Of a DNA stretch of 64,000 bases, positions 8,905 to 17,159 are shown piece by piece (within the stretch, counting starts at the first letter, position 1; each line of letters begins with the position of its first letter). Made by a program: the position numbers and the translations under genes. Under the pieces are notes generated by a model. That model saw nothing but the letters and a program-made list of their open reading frames with translations. It did no database searches and was not told the origin of the DNA. Location: assembly GCF_045124755.1 (NCBI RefSeq), contig NZ_JBGVMK010000112.1; one strand, 5' to 3'. This stretch comes from Succinimonas sp045124755. Lineage in GTDB: Bacteria; Pseudomonadota; Gammaproteobacteria; Enterobacterales; Succinivibrionaceae.

Positions 8905-8929
8905 AAAAAGCAGAAAAAAGAGCAAAAAG

Positions 8930-8959
8930 TGTAACCTCGGTCACCTTCTTCCGTTATCC
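8930..8959 (+). promoter_or_regulatory. T3SS-regulon promoter element, copy 1 (GTAACC-N15-CGTT)
   Basis: TGTAACCT (8930-8937), 14 bases, CGTTATCC (8952-8959), about 70 bases before the 89-residue gene at 9028. The same two boxes at the same distance occur ahead of five other units in the window, including the sctP operon. The layout (AAC in the -35, CGT in the -10) is typical of ECF sigma-factor promoters. Around 45 bases here are almost identical to the copy at 9503. Confidence 0.7.
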
Positions 8960-9027
8960 CGGCAGTTAACTGAAGCGCCTTATGAAAGACGCAAAACCCC
9001 CAGAGAACAGAAGAAGGATAACAGAAG

Positions 9028-9297
9028 ATGAACATGCTGATGACCGCTGAAAAAACTCCCGCCATGGATCCCGAAATTCAGGAAATGCTTTTTGCCGCCA
9101 ATGACAGAAGCATCCGCGACATGATAGAAAGAGATAACGGCCTCTTAACCTTTGGTCAGCAGGATGAACACTTTGAAAGAACCCGGAAATGGCTGGAAAG
9201 AAACAAGATTTCCTATGTGAATCTGGGCTCCCGCATCCTCTATAACACCTGGGTGCAGGCTCTGGAGGTCAGGCTCCCGCTCCCGGCCGCCGCCTGA
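9028..9297 (+). CDS. 89-residue protein of unknown function, copy 1 (T3SS-regulon candidate)
   Basis: A small protein, MNMLMTAEKTPAMDPEIQEM..., ending in a hydrophobic ALEVRLPLPAAA. It has no signal peptide, cysteine pair or known motif. The middle is charged and probably helical (ERDNGLLTFGQQDEHFERTRKWLERNKISY). It is 83% identical (74 of 89 residues by eye) to the next gene, so the two are a recent tandem duplication. Its promoter region carries the same element as the giant T3SS-associated genes and the sctP operon, so it is probably secreted by, or assists, the secretion system. Its size is within the range of needle subunits or chaperones, but it does not resemble PrgI/YscF. Shine-Dalgarno AAGGA precedes the ATG. 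Confidence 0.75.
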   Translation: MNMLMTAEKTPAMDPEIQEMLFAANDRSIRDMIERDNGLLTFGQQDEHFERTRKWLERNKISYVNLGSRILYNTWVQALEVRLPLPAAA

Positions 9298-9334
9298 TGA
9301 AATGAACATGTAAAACCTGAAATATGCCCGGATC

Positions 9335-9367
9335 CGGATCTTCCTCAGGGGAGGATCCGGATTCCTT
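9335..9367 (+). terminator. Terminator-like hairpin after 89-aa copy 1
   Basis: GGATCCGGATC...CCTC and GAGGATCCGGATTCC form a long stem around a short loop, followed by a modest T-containing stretch (CCTTTATCC). It separates the two duplicated genes so that each has its own promoter. Confidence 0.55.
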
Positions 9368-9502
9368 TATCCGGGGCAGGACTCCGGATTTACTCTTAGG
9401 AGCCATGCCCTCCGGCCGGTTCCCCCAATTCTCATTCCTTATTCCCGAAATCCCTGTTCCTTAGTTCTCCGCACCGGAAAAACCAAAAAACCGGCAAAAA
9501 AG

Positions 9503-9532
9503 TGTAACCTCGGTCACCTTCTTCCGTTATCC
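9503..9532 (+). promoter_or_regulatory. T3SS-regulon promoter element, copy 2
   Basis: TGTAACCT (9503-9510), 14 bases, CGTTATCC (9525-9532). The block from the AAAAGTGTAACC start through GGCAGTTAAC repeats the one ahead of copy 1, whereas the DNA on either side has diverged. The promoter is therefore conserved more strongly than its surroundings. Confidence 0.7.
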
Positions 9533-9588
9533 CGGCAGTTAACAAGAGCGTGTAACAAAACGCATCACAAACCGCAGGAGAAAAAAAG

Positions 9589-9858
9589 ATGAACATGCTG
9601 ATGACCGCTGAAAGAACCCCCGCCATGAATCCCGAAATTCAGGAAATGCTTTTTGCCGCCAACGACAAAAGCTTTCGGGAGATGATAGAAAGAGATAACG
9701 GCCTTGTAACCTTCGGGCAGCAGGATGAACGCTTTCAGAAGATGCAGAGATGGCTGGAAAGAAATCACATTTCCTATGTGAATCTGGGCTCCCGGATGCT
9801 CTATAACACCTGGGTGCAGGCCCTGGAGGTAAAGCTCCCGCTGCCGGCTGCCGCCTGA
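9589..9858 (+). CDS. 89-residue protein of unknown function, copy 2
   Basis: The same length and layout as the gene at 9028, with 15 substitutions, mostly conservative (K/R, D/E, I/F) and clustered around residues 48-54. The N-terminal MNMLMTAE.TPAM, the ISYVNLGSR block and the C-terminal LPLPAAA are unchanged, which suggests these parts matter. ATG 9589 follows CAGGAGAAAAAAAG, a good ribosome-binding site. It has its own promoter element and downstream hairpin. Retention of two intact copies with separate promoters points to dosage or to slightly different partners. Function unknown; a role in type III secretion is inferred from the shared promoter. Confidence 0.75.
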   Translation: MNMLMTAERTPAMNPEIQEMLFAANDKSFREMIERDNGLVTFGQQDERFQKMQRWLERNHISYVNLGSRMLYNTWVQALEVKLPLPAAA

Positions 9859-9888
9859 TAAGAAGAAAAAAGGACAGCAAACATTTCG

Positions 9889-9930
9889 GGATCCGGGTCT
9901 TTCCGCAGGGAATGGCCCGGATTTCTTTTC
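9889..9930 (+). terminator. Terminator-like hairpin after 89-aa copy 2
   Basis: ATCCGGG and CCCGGAT pair around a 17-base loop and are followed by TTTCTTTT. It lies about 30 bases after the stop codon. Confidence 0.55.
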
Positions 9931-10085
9931 CGGAGCCAGGAAATCAGTTCGAAATCCCGGAATTTTAAGACCGAGTCTCCCGGAAAAGAGGCGAGAGCTT
10001 ATCCGTAAAGGCCTTACTCAGTCAGCAAAGAGAGGAACCCGCAGGGGAAATCCCGGTTTTTACCCGGTGTTTGCAAAATTTGTCC

Positions 10086-10113
10086 TTGACTTTTTCGCAT
10101 TCATTTATGTAAT
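10086..10113 (+). promoter_or_regulatory. Sigma-70-type promoter of sohB-topA
   Basis: A good -35 TTGACT (10086-10091) and a -10 TGTAAT (10108-10113), 16-base spacer; TAATTT two bases later is an alternative -10. Position about 45 bases before the sohB start. Confidence 0.6.
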
Positions 10114-10158
10114 TTAGCACACTGAAAATTTTTCACTAACCGCTCCCTGTTAACTTTT

Positions 10159-11556
10159 ATGAATACATTGTTAGAACTGTTTGTGTTTTCAGCCAAATTC
10201 ATTATCGGGTTTGGCGTGCTGTTCGTGTTTGCCGCGCTCCTGATCCTGCTTATCTTCAAGCTGTCCAAGTCGGTTTCTCATTTGAAGCTTTCCGATTTTG
10301 ACAAGGATGACGGCAAACTGACGCTTTCTCTGGTGAATATCACCGAAAAATACAAGGAGCGGAATGAGCAGTTCAGCAGCTTTGTCATGTCGGCATTCGA
10401 GGATGACAGCGAGCTTTCCGAGAAGCTTTCCAAAAAGGCCCGGCAGTATTCCCCGGACGAAGACAAGCCCTCCGTGAAGGAAAGATACGAGAAGATTGTG
10501 AAGGAAATCGAGGAAAAGGTGGACGCGGAGCTGAAGGCTGAGGAAGGCGCTGATAAAACCGCCGCCGGAGCAGCCTCTGACAAGCCTTCTTCTGATACAG
10601 CAGCCCCTGACGCTGCTCCGGACACTTCTTTACCCTCCGCGGATTCGGAACCGGACAAGTCCCTGTCCGCGGGGATTCAGGTATCCCGCGCTCAGGACAG
10701 CGTTAATGATGCCAAAGACGCCGGCGAGAGCAGCAGAAAAAAGACTCTCATGGCGGAAAAGCTGCAGGATGCCGCCGCCTTTCACAAGAAATGCCTCTAT
10801 GTGGTGGATTTCAATGGTTCTGTTGATGCCTCCGAGGTCAAGACTCTCCGGGAGGCTGTTAATTTAATTATCGCCACTGCCGAAAGCAGCGACGAGGTGC
10901 TTATCAGGCTGGAATCCCCCGGAGGAACGGTGAACGGCTACGGCCTCTGCGCCTCAGAGCTGGAGCGCATTAAGGCCAAGAAGATTCATCTAACGGTGGC
11001 GGTGGATCAGATAGCAGCCTCCGGCGGCTACCTCATGGGCAGCGTTGCTGACAGGATCATCGCCGCTCCCTTTGCTTATCTTGGTTCCATCGGCGTGGTG
11101 GTGGAATTCCCCAACTTTAATAAGGTGCTCAAGAAGTACGATGTGGATTACGAGCAGCTTACCGTTGGCGAATACAAGCGCACCATCAGCACCTGGGGAG
11201 AGAACACCGAGGAGGCCCGGGAGCATGTGAAGGAGCAGATGACCTTGATTCAGAAAGCCTTCAAGCAGCATGTCAAGAAATACCGTCCCAATATTGATAT
11301 TGATAAAATTGCCAACGGTGATCACTGGCTGGCTCAGGATGCTCTGGCTCTGGGACTGGTGGACGAGATAAAAACCTCCGATGAATATATTATGGAAAAG
11401 CTTGCGGAGATGGATGTGGTGGTGAAGGTGGCCTTCCTGGAGAAGAAGCCCCGCACCCTGAAGGATCTCATCGGCGGCGGCATTCTTTTGCGGATGCTGC
11501 GGAGAATGGTCTCCGGCAGGCTGAATCAGCTATTAATTAAGGATAACTCCAACTGA
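10159..11556 (+). CDS. sohB: SohB-like inner-membrane serine protease (S49 family)
   Basis: A 465-residue protein with an N-terminal membrane anchor (residues about 8-32) and a peptidase S49 domain in the C-terminal half. The nucleophile is S288 in AASGG and the general base K340 in GEYKR, the Ser/Lys dyad of SppA/SohB proteases, with LESPGGTVNGYG upstream. E. coli SohB is 349 residues; the extra length is a low-complexity Ala/Ser/Asp/Pro-rich linker around residues 125-200. No Shine-Dalgarno is obvious near ATG 10159. topA follows after 13 bases, as in enteric bacteria where sohB also lies near topA. Probably cleaves membrane or periplasmic peptides. Confidence 0.88.
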   Translation: MNTLLELFVFSAKFIIGFGVLFVFAALLILLIFKLSKSVSHLKLSDFDKDDGKLTLSLVNITEKYKERNEQFSSFVMSAFEDDSELSEKLSKKARQYSPDEDKPSVKERYEKIVKEIEEKVDAELKAEEGADKTAAGAASDKPSSDTAAPDAAPDTSLPSADSEPDKSLSAGIQVSRAQDSVNDAKDAGESSRKKTLMAEKLQDAAAFHKKCLYVVDFNGSVDASEVKTLREAVNLIIATAESSDEVLIRLESPGGTVNGYGLCASELERIKAKKIHLTVAVDQIAASGGYLMGSVADRIIAAPFAYLGSIGVVVEFPNFNKVLKKYDVDYEQLTVGEYKRTISTWGENTEEAREHVKEQMTLIQKAFKQHVKKYRPNIDIDKIANGDHWLAQDALALGLVDEIKTSDEYIMEKLAEMDVVVKVAFLEKKPRTLKDLIGGGILLRMLRRMVSGRLNQLLIKDNSN

Positions 11557-11569
11557 GGCTTATAAAAAT

Positions 11570-14245
11570 ATGGGAAAGTCATTAGTTATTGTAGAGTCTC
11601 CGGGAAAGGTTCATACCATTAATGCCATTCTGGGATCGAAGTACATCGTTAAATCCAGTATCGGGCATGTGAGAGATCTTCCGGCGGCAGGCACCGGCGC
11701 CCGGGGCAGAACCACCGGTCTCAGCAAGGATCAGAAGCTGTTTCAGAGGATGGGCATCGATCCCGAACACGGCTGGGTTCCCACCTATGAAATCCTGCCG
11801 GGAAAGGAGGATGTGGTCAATGATCTGAAGAAGGCCGCCGCCAAGGCAGATTATGTCTATCTGGCAACCGATCTTGACCGGGAAGGGGAGGCTATCGCCT
11901 GGCATCTCAAGGAGGTGCTGGAGCTTCCCGATGACAAGGCCCGCCGGGTGGTTTTTAACGAAATCACCAAAAAGGCCATTCTGGAATCCTTTGAGCATCC
12001 CGGCAGTCTGGACATGTCCATGGTGAATGCCCAGCAGACCCGGAGATTCCTGGACAGAGTAGTGGGCTTCATGGTTTCGCCGCTTCTCTGGGAAAAGGTG
12101 GGACGCGGGCTTTCCGCCGGCAGAGTGCAGTCCGTGGCCGTGCGCCTAATCGTGGAAAAGGAAAAGAAAATCAAGGCCTTTGTGCCGGAGGAATACTGGA
12201 AGGTAACCGCCTCTCTGTCCTCCGCGGCCGGGGATGTGGTCTGCGATGTCAGAAGCTTTCAGGGGAAGGAATTCCGTCCCGTTTCCGAAAGCGAGACCCG
12301 GGAGCATCTTGAGAGACTCAAGGCTGCCAATCCTGCGGTTTCGGATGTGATTTCCAAAAGCGGGAAGGTGGCCCCGCCGCCGCCGTTTACCACGGCCTCC
12401 CTGCAGCAGAACGCCTCCTCCCGGCTGGGCTTCAGCGTGAAGAAGACCATGCGTCTCGCTCAGGATCTCTACGAGGCTGGCATGATTACCTATATGCGTA
12501 CCGACTCCGCGCGCTTGTCCGAGGATGCTCTCACCGCCATCCGCAGCCGTATTCAGGGAACCTACGGCAAGGACTACATGCTGGCTTCTCCCCGGATGTT
12601 TGCCGCCGGAGACAAGGCTCAGGACGCTCACGAGGCCATTCGTCCCACGGATATCGCCCGGGAGGATCCCGCCGGAGTGGATGCCGATGCCCGCAGACTG
12701 TACGAGCTTATCCGGACCCGGACTCTGGCCTGTCAGATGCCGGATGCCGAGGTGGTGTCCAGCGAGCTGGAGATCGCCGCCGGAGAATACGTGCTTTCCC
12801 TTAAGGGCAAGACGGTGAAGTTTGACGGCTGGATGAAGGTAGCCGGCTACAGCCGCGATGTCCTGATTCCGAACCTGAAGAAGGGGGATGCCTTAACTCT
12901 TCAGGAGCTTACTCCGGCCCAGCATTTTACCCGTCCCGAGCCCCGCTACACTGAAGCCACCCTGGTAAAGGAGCTGGAAAAGAGAGGCATCGGCCGGCCC
13001 TCCACCTATGCCACCATTATTTCCACCATTCAGGATCGCGGCTATGTGAAGCTGGAGCAGCGCCGCTTCTTTGCCGAGAAGATGGGCGAGATTGTGACCT
13101 ACCGTCTGGGCAAGAGCTTCCCGGATCTTATTGACTATGATTTCACCAGCGGCATGGAGCGGAATCTGGACGACATCGCCGAAAGCCGCCTGGACTGGAT
13201 CAAGTGTCTGGATGACTTCTACCGGGGCTTCCATCAGGAGCTGGACAAGGCCCGGGAGCCGGCAGAGGACGGCGGCATGGAGAACAATATCTCCGTGGAG
13301 ACCAGCGTTATGTGTCCCGACTGCGGAAAGCCCATGCTGATTAAGAACGCCGCCACCGGCGTGTTCCTGGCCTGCTCCAGCTACAGCGGCAAAACCGGCC
13401 GGAAGAAGGATGAATCCTGCCGGAAGACCATGAACCTGGTGCCGGAAAACCAGCTCCCCATGTTTTCAGACGAGGAATCCGAGAGCCGTTTCCTGCGCAC
13501 CAAGAAGCGCTGTCCGATATGTCAGGCGGTAATGGATTCCTACATCATTGACGAAAAGCGCAAGATTCATATCTGCTCCAACAATCCCAACTGCGCGGGG
13601 TACCTCCTGGAAACCGGCGAGTTCAAGCTGAAGGGACATGACGGCCCGGAGATCCAGTGCGAGCGCTGCGGATCCAAGATGGAGCTCAGAACCGGCCGTT
13701 TCGGGAGCTACATGGCCTGCACCAATGCCGAATGCGGCAATACCCGCAAGATCCTGAAGAGCGGCGAAATCGCGCCTCCCAAGGAAAGGCCGGTGGACAT
13801 GCCGGATCTTATCTGCTCCGACGGCAAGTCCCATTTTGTGCTCCGGGACGGCGCTGCGGGGATTTTCCTGGCCTCCAGCGCCTTCCCCAAGGTGCGGGAG
13901 ACCCGGCCGCCTCTGGTAGCCGAGCTCCGGAAGTACCGGGAGCTCCTCCCGGAGAAGTTCCTCTATCTGGCTGACGCTCCGGAAACCGATCCCGACGGGA
14001 ACATGGTTACCGTGCGTTTCTCCCGGAAGCTGAAGATGCAGTACGTGCATGGCGAAACTCCGGAAGGAAAACCCACTGGTTTTGTAGCCTGGTACCGCGA
14101 CGGCAAATGGGAGGCCGAGACCCCCGCCCGGAAGTCCGCGGCAAAGAAGACCGCTGCCGGAAAGGCCGGCAAGGACGGAGACAAAGCCGCTCCGAAGAAG
14201 TCTGCGGCCAAAAAGTCCCGGAAAACCGCAGCCGATGCCGGCTGA
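11570..14245 (+). CDS. topA: DNA topoisomerase I (type IA)
   Basis: An 891-residue protein that relaxes negative supercoils. It has an N-terminal TOPRIM domain (LVIVESPGKVHTI, then DLDREGEAIAWH), the catalytic tyrosine Y308 in MITYMRTDS, and GRPSTYATIISTIQDRGYV. Four-cysteine zinc modules follow in the C-terminal third (CPDCGKPM, CPICQAVM...CSNNPNC, CERCGSKM...CTNAEC). The tail is very rich in Lys and Ala, as in some other topoisomerase I proteins, and probably binds DNA. The length is close to E. coli TopA (865). It lies 13 bases after sohB and is probably cotranscribed with it. No truncation is seen. Confidence 0.97.
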   Translation: MGKSLVIVESPGKVHTINAILGSKYIVKSSIGHVRDLPAAGTGARGRTTGLSKDQKLFQRMGIDPEHGWVPTYEILPGKEDVVNDLKKAAAKADYVYLATDLDREGEAIAWHLKEVLELPDDKARRVVFNEITKKAILESFEHPGSLDMSMVNAQQTRRFLDRVVGFMVSPLLWEKVGRGLSAGRVQSVAVRLIVEKEKKIKAFVPEEYWKVTASLSSAAGDVVCDVRSFQGKEFRPVSESETREHLERLKAANPAVSDVISKSGKVAPPPPFTTASLQQNASSRLGFSVKKTMRLAQDLYEAGMITYMRTDSARLSEDALTAIRSRIQGTYGKDYMLASPRMFAAGDKAQDAHEAIRPTDIAREDPAGVDADARRLYELIRTRTLACQMPDAEVVSSELEIAAGEYVLSLKGKTVKFDGWMKVAGYSRDVLIPNLKKGDALTLQELTPAQHFTRPEPRYTEATLVKELEKRGIGRPSTYATIISTIQDRGYVKLEQRRFFAEKMGEIVTYRLGKSFPDLIDYDFTSGMERNLDDIAESRLDWIKCLDDFYRGFHQELDKAREPAEDGGMENNISVETSVMCPDCGKPMLIKNAATGVFLACSSYSGKTGRKKDESCRKTMNLVPENQLPMFSDEESESRFLRTKKRCPICQAVMDSYIIDEKRKIHICSNNPNCAGYLLETGEFKLKGHDGPEIQCERCGSKMELRTGRFGSYMACTNAECGNTRKILKSGEIAPPKERPVDMPDLICSDGKSHFVLRDGAAGIFLASSAFPKVRETRPPLVAELRKYRELLPEKFLYLADAPETDPDGNMVTVRFSRKLKMQYVHGETPEGKPTGFVAWYRDGKWEAETPARKSAAKKTAAGKAGKDGDKAAPKKSAAKKSRKTAADAG

Positions 14246-14321
14246 TCTCCGGCGCAGGATTATCTGATAACCCCCCGGAGAGAGCTCCGGCGGGATCATA
14301 ATAAGGAATGCAGTAAAGGTT

Positions 14322-14951
14322 ATGTCCCGTCAGCAGATTGATTTGCCGCCGCATGTGTACACGAGGCAGAATCTGGCGGAGAGCGGTATCCGCTTTCCGC
14401 CGCCGGTGCTGGACACGGCGGCCCGGAACGGTCCCTCCCTGACCGCCAGAATCACCGCCGTGCTGGCGGTGCTGGCTCTGGGAGCCTCCTGTTATACGGG
14501 GTTTTCGGAAGGAGCGGTAACGGTGATTCGGATAGCGGGCTTTCTGCTGTGTCTGGATGCGGCCTTCCGCTTTGTCCGCTGGGTCAGGCTGATCCGGATC
14601 CGGCAGCGGCTTCTGGCCGGCGGACACGGGGTGCCGGTGGAGCCGCTGGCTCTGGTGCTCAAGGGAAACCCGGAGGAGGTTCCGGCGCAGCTTTCCAAGG
14701 TGCGGAGCATTATTGCCGGCAGCGTGCCTCAGGTGGCGGTGGTTTACAAGGAGACCGGCACCAAAAAGCCCCAGTTCTACATTACTCCCTATCGCCGCAG
14801 CAAGGACTTTCAGATGCCCTCCGGCACGGCCATGCTGTACCGGCATCATTCCCGGGAGCATTACTATGTGCTGGAGGATGATTTTGATTTTATCAGGAAC
14901 CGTTCCCGGGAACAGCTGTTTTCCGGAACCGTGTCCTCGGCGGAGTGCTGA
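14322..14951 (+). CDS. Hypothetical membrane protein with cytoplasmic C-terminal domain
   Basis: A 209-residue protein with two membrane segments (about residues 42-60 and 68-86) and a C-terminal soluble domain of about 120 residues (GVPVEPLALVLKGNPEEV, later YYVLEDDFDFIRNRSREQL). No catalytic motif is recognised. It follows topA by 76 bases with the same orientation and may be on the same transcript, although a small GC hairpin (CCGGAGAGAGCTCCGG) lies between them. Base composition matches the neighbours, so it looks like resident DNA. Confidence 0.6.
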   Translation: MSRQQIDLPPHVYTRQNLAESGIRFPPPVLDTAARNGPSLTARITAVLAVLALGASCYTGFSEGAVTVIRIAGFLLCLDAAFRFVRWVRLIRIRQRLLAGGHGVPVEPLALVLKGNPEEVPAQLSKVRSIIAGSVPQVAVVYKETGTKKPQFYITPYRRSKDFQMPSGTAMLYRHHSREHYYVLEDDFDFIRNRSREQLFSGTVSSAEC

Positions 14952-15081
14952 GTTTTAGCTCTCCTGAGGAAAGGGAATAAGACCCGGGGAATAAGAAGCA
15001 GGGTATAAGAGGGCTTTTTGAGGATGTTCCCATAAAGGGCTGTTGGTGTTTGGGTTTTCATGTTTGCAATTGGTTGTTTTT

Positions 15082-15134
15082 TGAACAAAAGTTGCTGATT
15101 GTTCACAAAATGGCGCTTATCAGTGTGCTAAAAT
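15082..15134 (+). promoter_or_regulatory. Inverted repeat and extended -10 promoter
   Basis: TGAACAA (15082-15088) and TTGTTCA (15099-15105) form a perfect 7-base inverted repeat with a 10-base spacer, operator-like. A -10 TAAAAT (15129-15134) preceded by TGC follows, with no good -35, so the promoter may depend on an activator or be blocked by a repressor at the repeat. It precedes the small gene at 15173 and, farther on, mcrBC. Confidence 0.5.
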
Positions 15135-15172
15135 CACTGTGTTTTGGGATTTGATTTGAGGTAAGCGCGGAA

Positions 15173-15406
15173 ATGTTGATTGTGCTAAGCGACTTCAGAA
15201 TTGCAAAGGATGTTCATACGGCAACGCTGATTTTCAAGAACCTGATGCTGGACGGCAAGCTTTCGGACGGCACGGAACAGGGCGGGGTAAGCTCTGGCTG
15301 GCTGGCGTATCGGAACACCTATTTTACAGTTACTCAGGACTATCTCAGGAAGGCCCGTCCGGCTAACAGCGATTTCTTTGACATTACCGGGAATTCAGAG
15401 GATTAA
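15173..15406 (+). CDS. Small hypothetical protein
   Basis: A 77-residue open frame starting MLIVLSDFRIAKDVHTATLI. GAGG about 13 bases before the ATG is a distant Shine-Dalgarno. There is no motif or signal peptide. It sits downstream of an operator-like inverted repeat and upstream of mcrBC, with a hairpin (GAAAAGC/GCTTTTC, about 15451-15484) between it and mcrB, so it could be a regulator or accessory factor of the defence operon or simply an unrelated small gene. Whether it is expressed is uncertain. Confidence 0.4.
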   Translation: MLIVLSDFRIAKDVHTATLIFKNLMLDGKLSDGTEQGGVSSGWLAYRNTYFTVTQDYLRKARPANSDFFDITGNSED

Positions 15407-15578
15407 CGGGAAGGTCATTGCTTTAAGAGCGGCGGTTTTAAGAAGGGCGGAGCCTGCAGAAAAGCTGGGAGCTCTGCTTTTCAGGAAGAGATTTTCAGAA
15501 AGAAAGGGATGCGGAAACGGATCCTTTTCTTTTTTTGCTGCCTGTCTGTTTTGAAGCTCAGGGAAGGGGAATCATCAT

Positions 15579-17159
15579 ATGTCTGCCAGGATCGCCAAAA
15601 ACACCATTCTCTTCGGACCTCCGGGCACCGGAAAGACCTACCATACCGTTATCTATGCCGTGGCGATTATCGAAAACAAAACGGCAGCCGAGGTTGCCCG
15701 CGAAGCGGAAGAGTCGGGTTACGCTGCCGTGAAGAAGCGCTTTGATGACTATAAGGACAAAGGAAGAATTGCCTTTGTCACCTTTCATCAGTCCTATGGC
15801 TACGAGGATTTTATCGAAGGAATCAGGCCGGTGCTGCGCCACGAGGAGCTTAATGCCGGCGCGGATGATACCGTAAGCGAGATTTCGTACAAAATCCACG
15901 ACGGCATCTTTAAGCAGTTCTGCGAAAATGCCAGGTTAGCCTCAGACAGCGCTCAGGGCGATAATTACGGCTTAAATCAGAATCCTGCGGTCTGGAAGGT
16001 TTCTCTGGAAGGAACCGGGGACAATGAAACCAGAAGAGAATGTCTGGAGAACGGGCACATCAGGATCGGCTGGGACAACTACGGTTCCCTGATAAACGAG
16101 GACACCGTTTTCGATCGCAGCAAAGGCGGCGAAGGCGGAAAGCAGATCCTGGATGCCTTCATTAACAAAATGCGGATCGGCGATATTGTGCTGTCCTGCT
16201 ACAGCGCCGCCGAAACTGATGCCATAGGCGTAATCACAGGCGATTATGAATGGAGCGGGGGTTATCCGAAGTTCAGGCGGATGCGGAAGGTGAAATGGCT
16301 GGTTAAGGGGATAAGGGAAAATATTCTCAGGATCAACGGCGATACAAACATGACGCTTTCTACCGTGTACAAAATGAGGATCCCGCCCAGCGAGGTCATG
16401 GAAATTGTCAGAAAATATTCCTCCTCTCAGGAGACCAGACCTTCGGGGAATTACGTTTTTATCATCGATGAAATAAACCGCGGCAATATTTCCAAAATTT
16501 TCGGAGAGCTTATCACCCTCATTGAGCCCGCCAAGAGATTGGGGGAGAAGGAGGAAATCAGGGTGAAGCTGCCCTGCTCGGGATACGAGTTCGGAGTGCC
16601 GGGAAATGTGTATATTCTGGGCACCATGAACACGGCGGATCGTTCCATCGCCCTGATTGATACCGCTCTGCGCAGAAGGTTTTCCTTTCGGGAAATGATG
16701 CCTGACTGCGATCTTCTGAATGACGCGGTGATTTCAGACGGAGAAAAGACTCTTAATGTGGCGGAAATGCTTCGGGTTATCAATCAGCGGATTTCCTGCC
16801 TCTATGACCGGGAGCATGCCATCGGTCATGCCTTTTTCATGCCGTTAAGGGACGATCCCCGGCTTGAGGTTCTGGCGGAAATCTTTCAGGACAGGATTAT
16901 TCCGCTCCTTCAGGAGTATTTTTATGATGACTGCCGGAAGATCCAGCTCATTCTGGGAGATAACGGCAAGGATAATCCCCGCCATAAATTCATCCTGGAT
17001 GCCCCTGCGGTCAGCGCTTCATTATTCCGGGGAGCGGAAGGTCTTCAGGCAGACGATCTTCCGGAGGACCTTCCGGAAGCAACATACCGGGTAAATCCGG
17101 ATCCTGAGGTATTTTTGAGACTGGCAAGCTACATTGGCATTATGCGGCCGGAGAACTGA
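15579..17159 (+). CDS. mcrB: McrB-like AAA+ GTPase with a domain inserted between Walker A and Walker B
   Basis: A 526-residue motor subunit of a type IV (modification-dependent) restriction system. Walker A GPPGTGKT is at residues 13-20, Walker B FIIDE ends at D297-E298, and the McrB signature MNTADRS is at 350-356, followed by LRRRF. Unlike E. coli McrB, there is no N-terminal DNA-binding domain: the protein begins at the P-loop. Instead a separate module of about 105 residues (W139 to about 245; WKVSLEG, HIRIGWDNYG, GDIVLSCYSA, IGVITGDYEW) is inserted inside the AAA+ core. It looks like an EVE/PUA-fold nucleotide-recognition domain and is presumably the specificity part. AAGGGGAA gives a good ribosome-binding site. 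The stop overlaps the mcrC start. Confidence 0.9.
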   Translation: MSARIAKNTILFGPPGTGKTYHTVIYAVAIIENKTAAEVAREAEESGYAAVKKRFDDYKDKGRIAFVTFHQSYGYEDFIEGIRPVLRHEELNAGADDTVSEISYKIHDGIFKQFCENARLASDSAQGDNYGLNQNPAVWKVSLEGTGDNETRRECLENGHIRIGWDNYGSLINEDTVFDRSKGGEGGKQILDAFINKMRIGDIVLSCYSAAETDAIGVITGDYEWSGGYPKFRRMRKVKWLVKGIRENILRINGDTNMTLSTVYKMRIPPSEVMEIVRKYSSSQETRPSGNYVFIIDEINRGNISKIFGELITLIEPAKRLGEKEEIRVKLPCSGYEFGVPGNVYILGTMNTADRSIALIDTALRRRFSFREMMPDCDLLNDAVISDGEKTLNVAEMLRVINQRISCLYDREHAIGHAFFMPLRDDPRLEVLAEIFQDRIIPLLQEYFYDDCRKIQLILGDNGKDNPRHKFILDAPAVSASLFRGAEGLQADDLPEDLPEATYRVNPDPEVFLRLASYIGIMRPEN

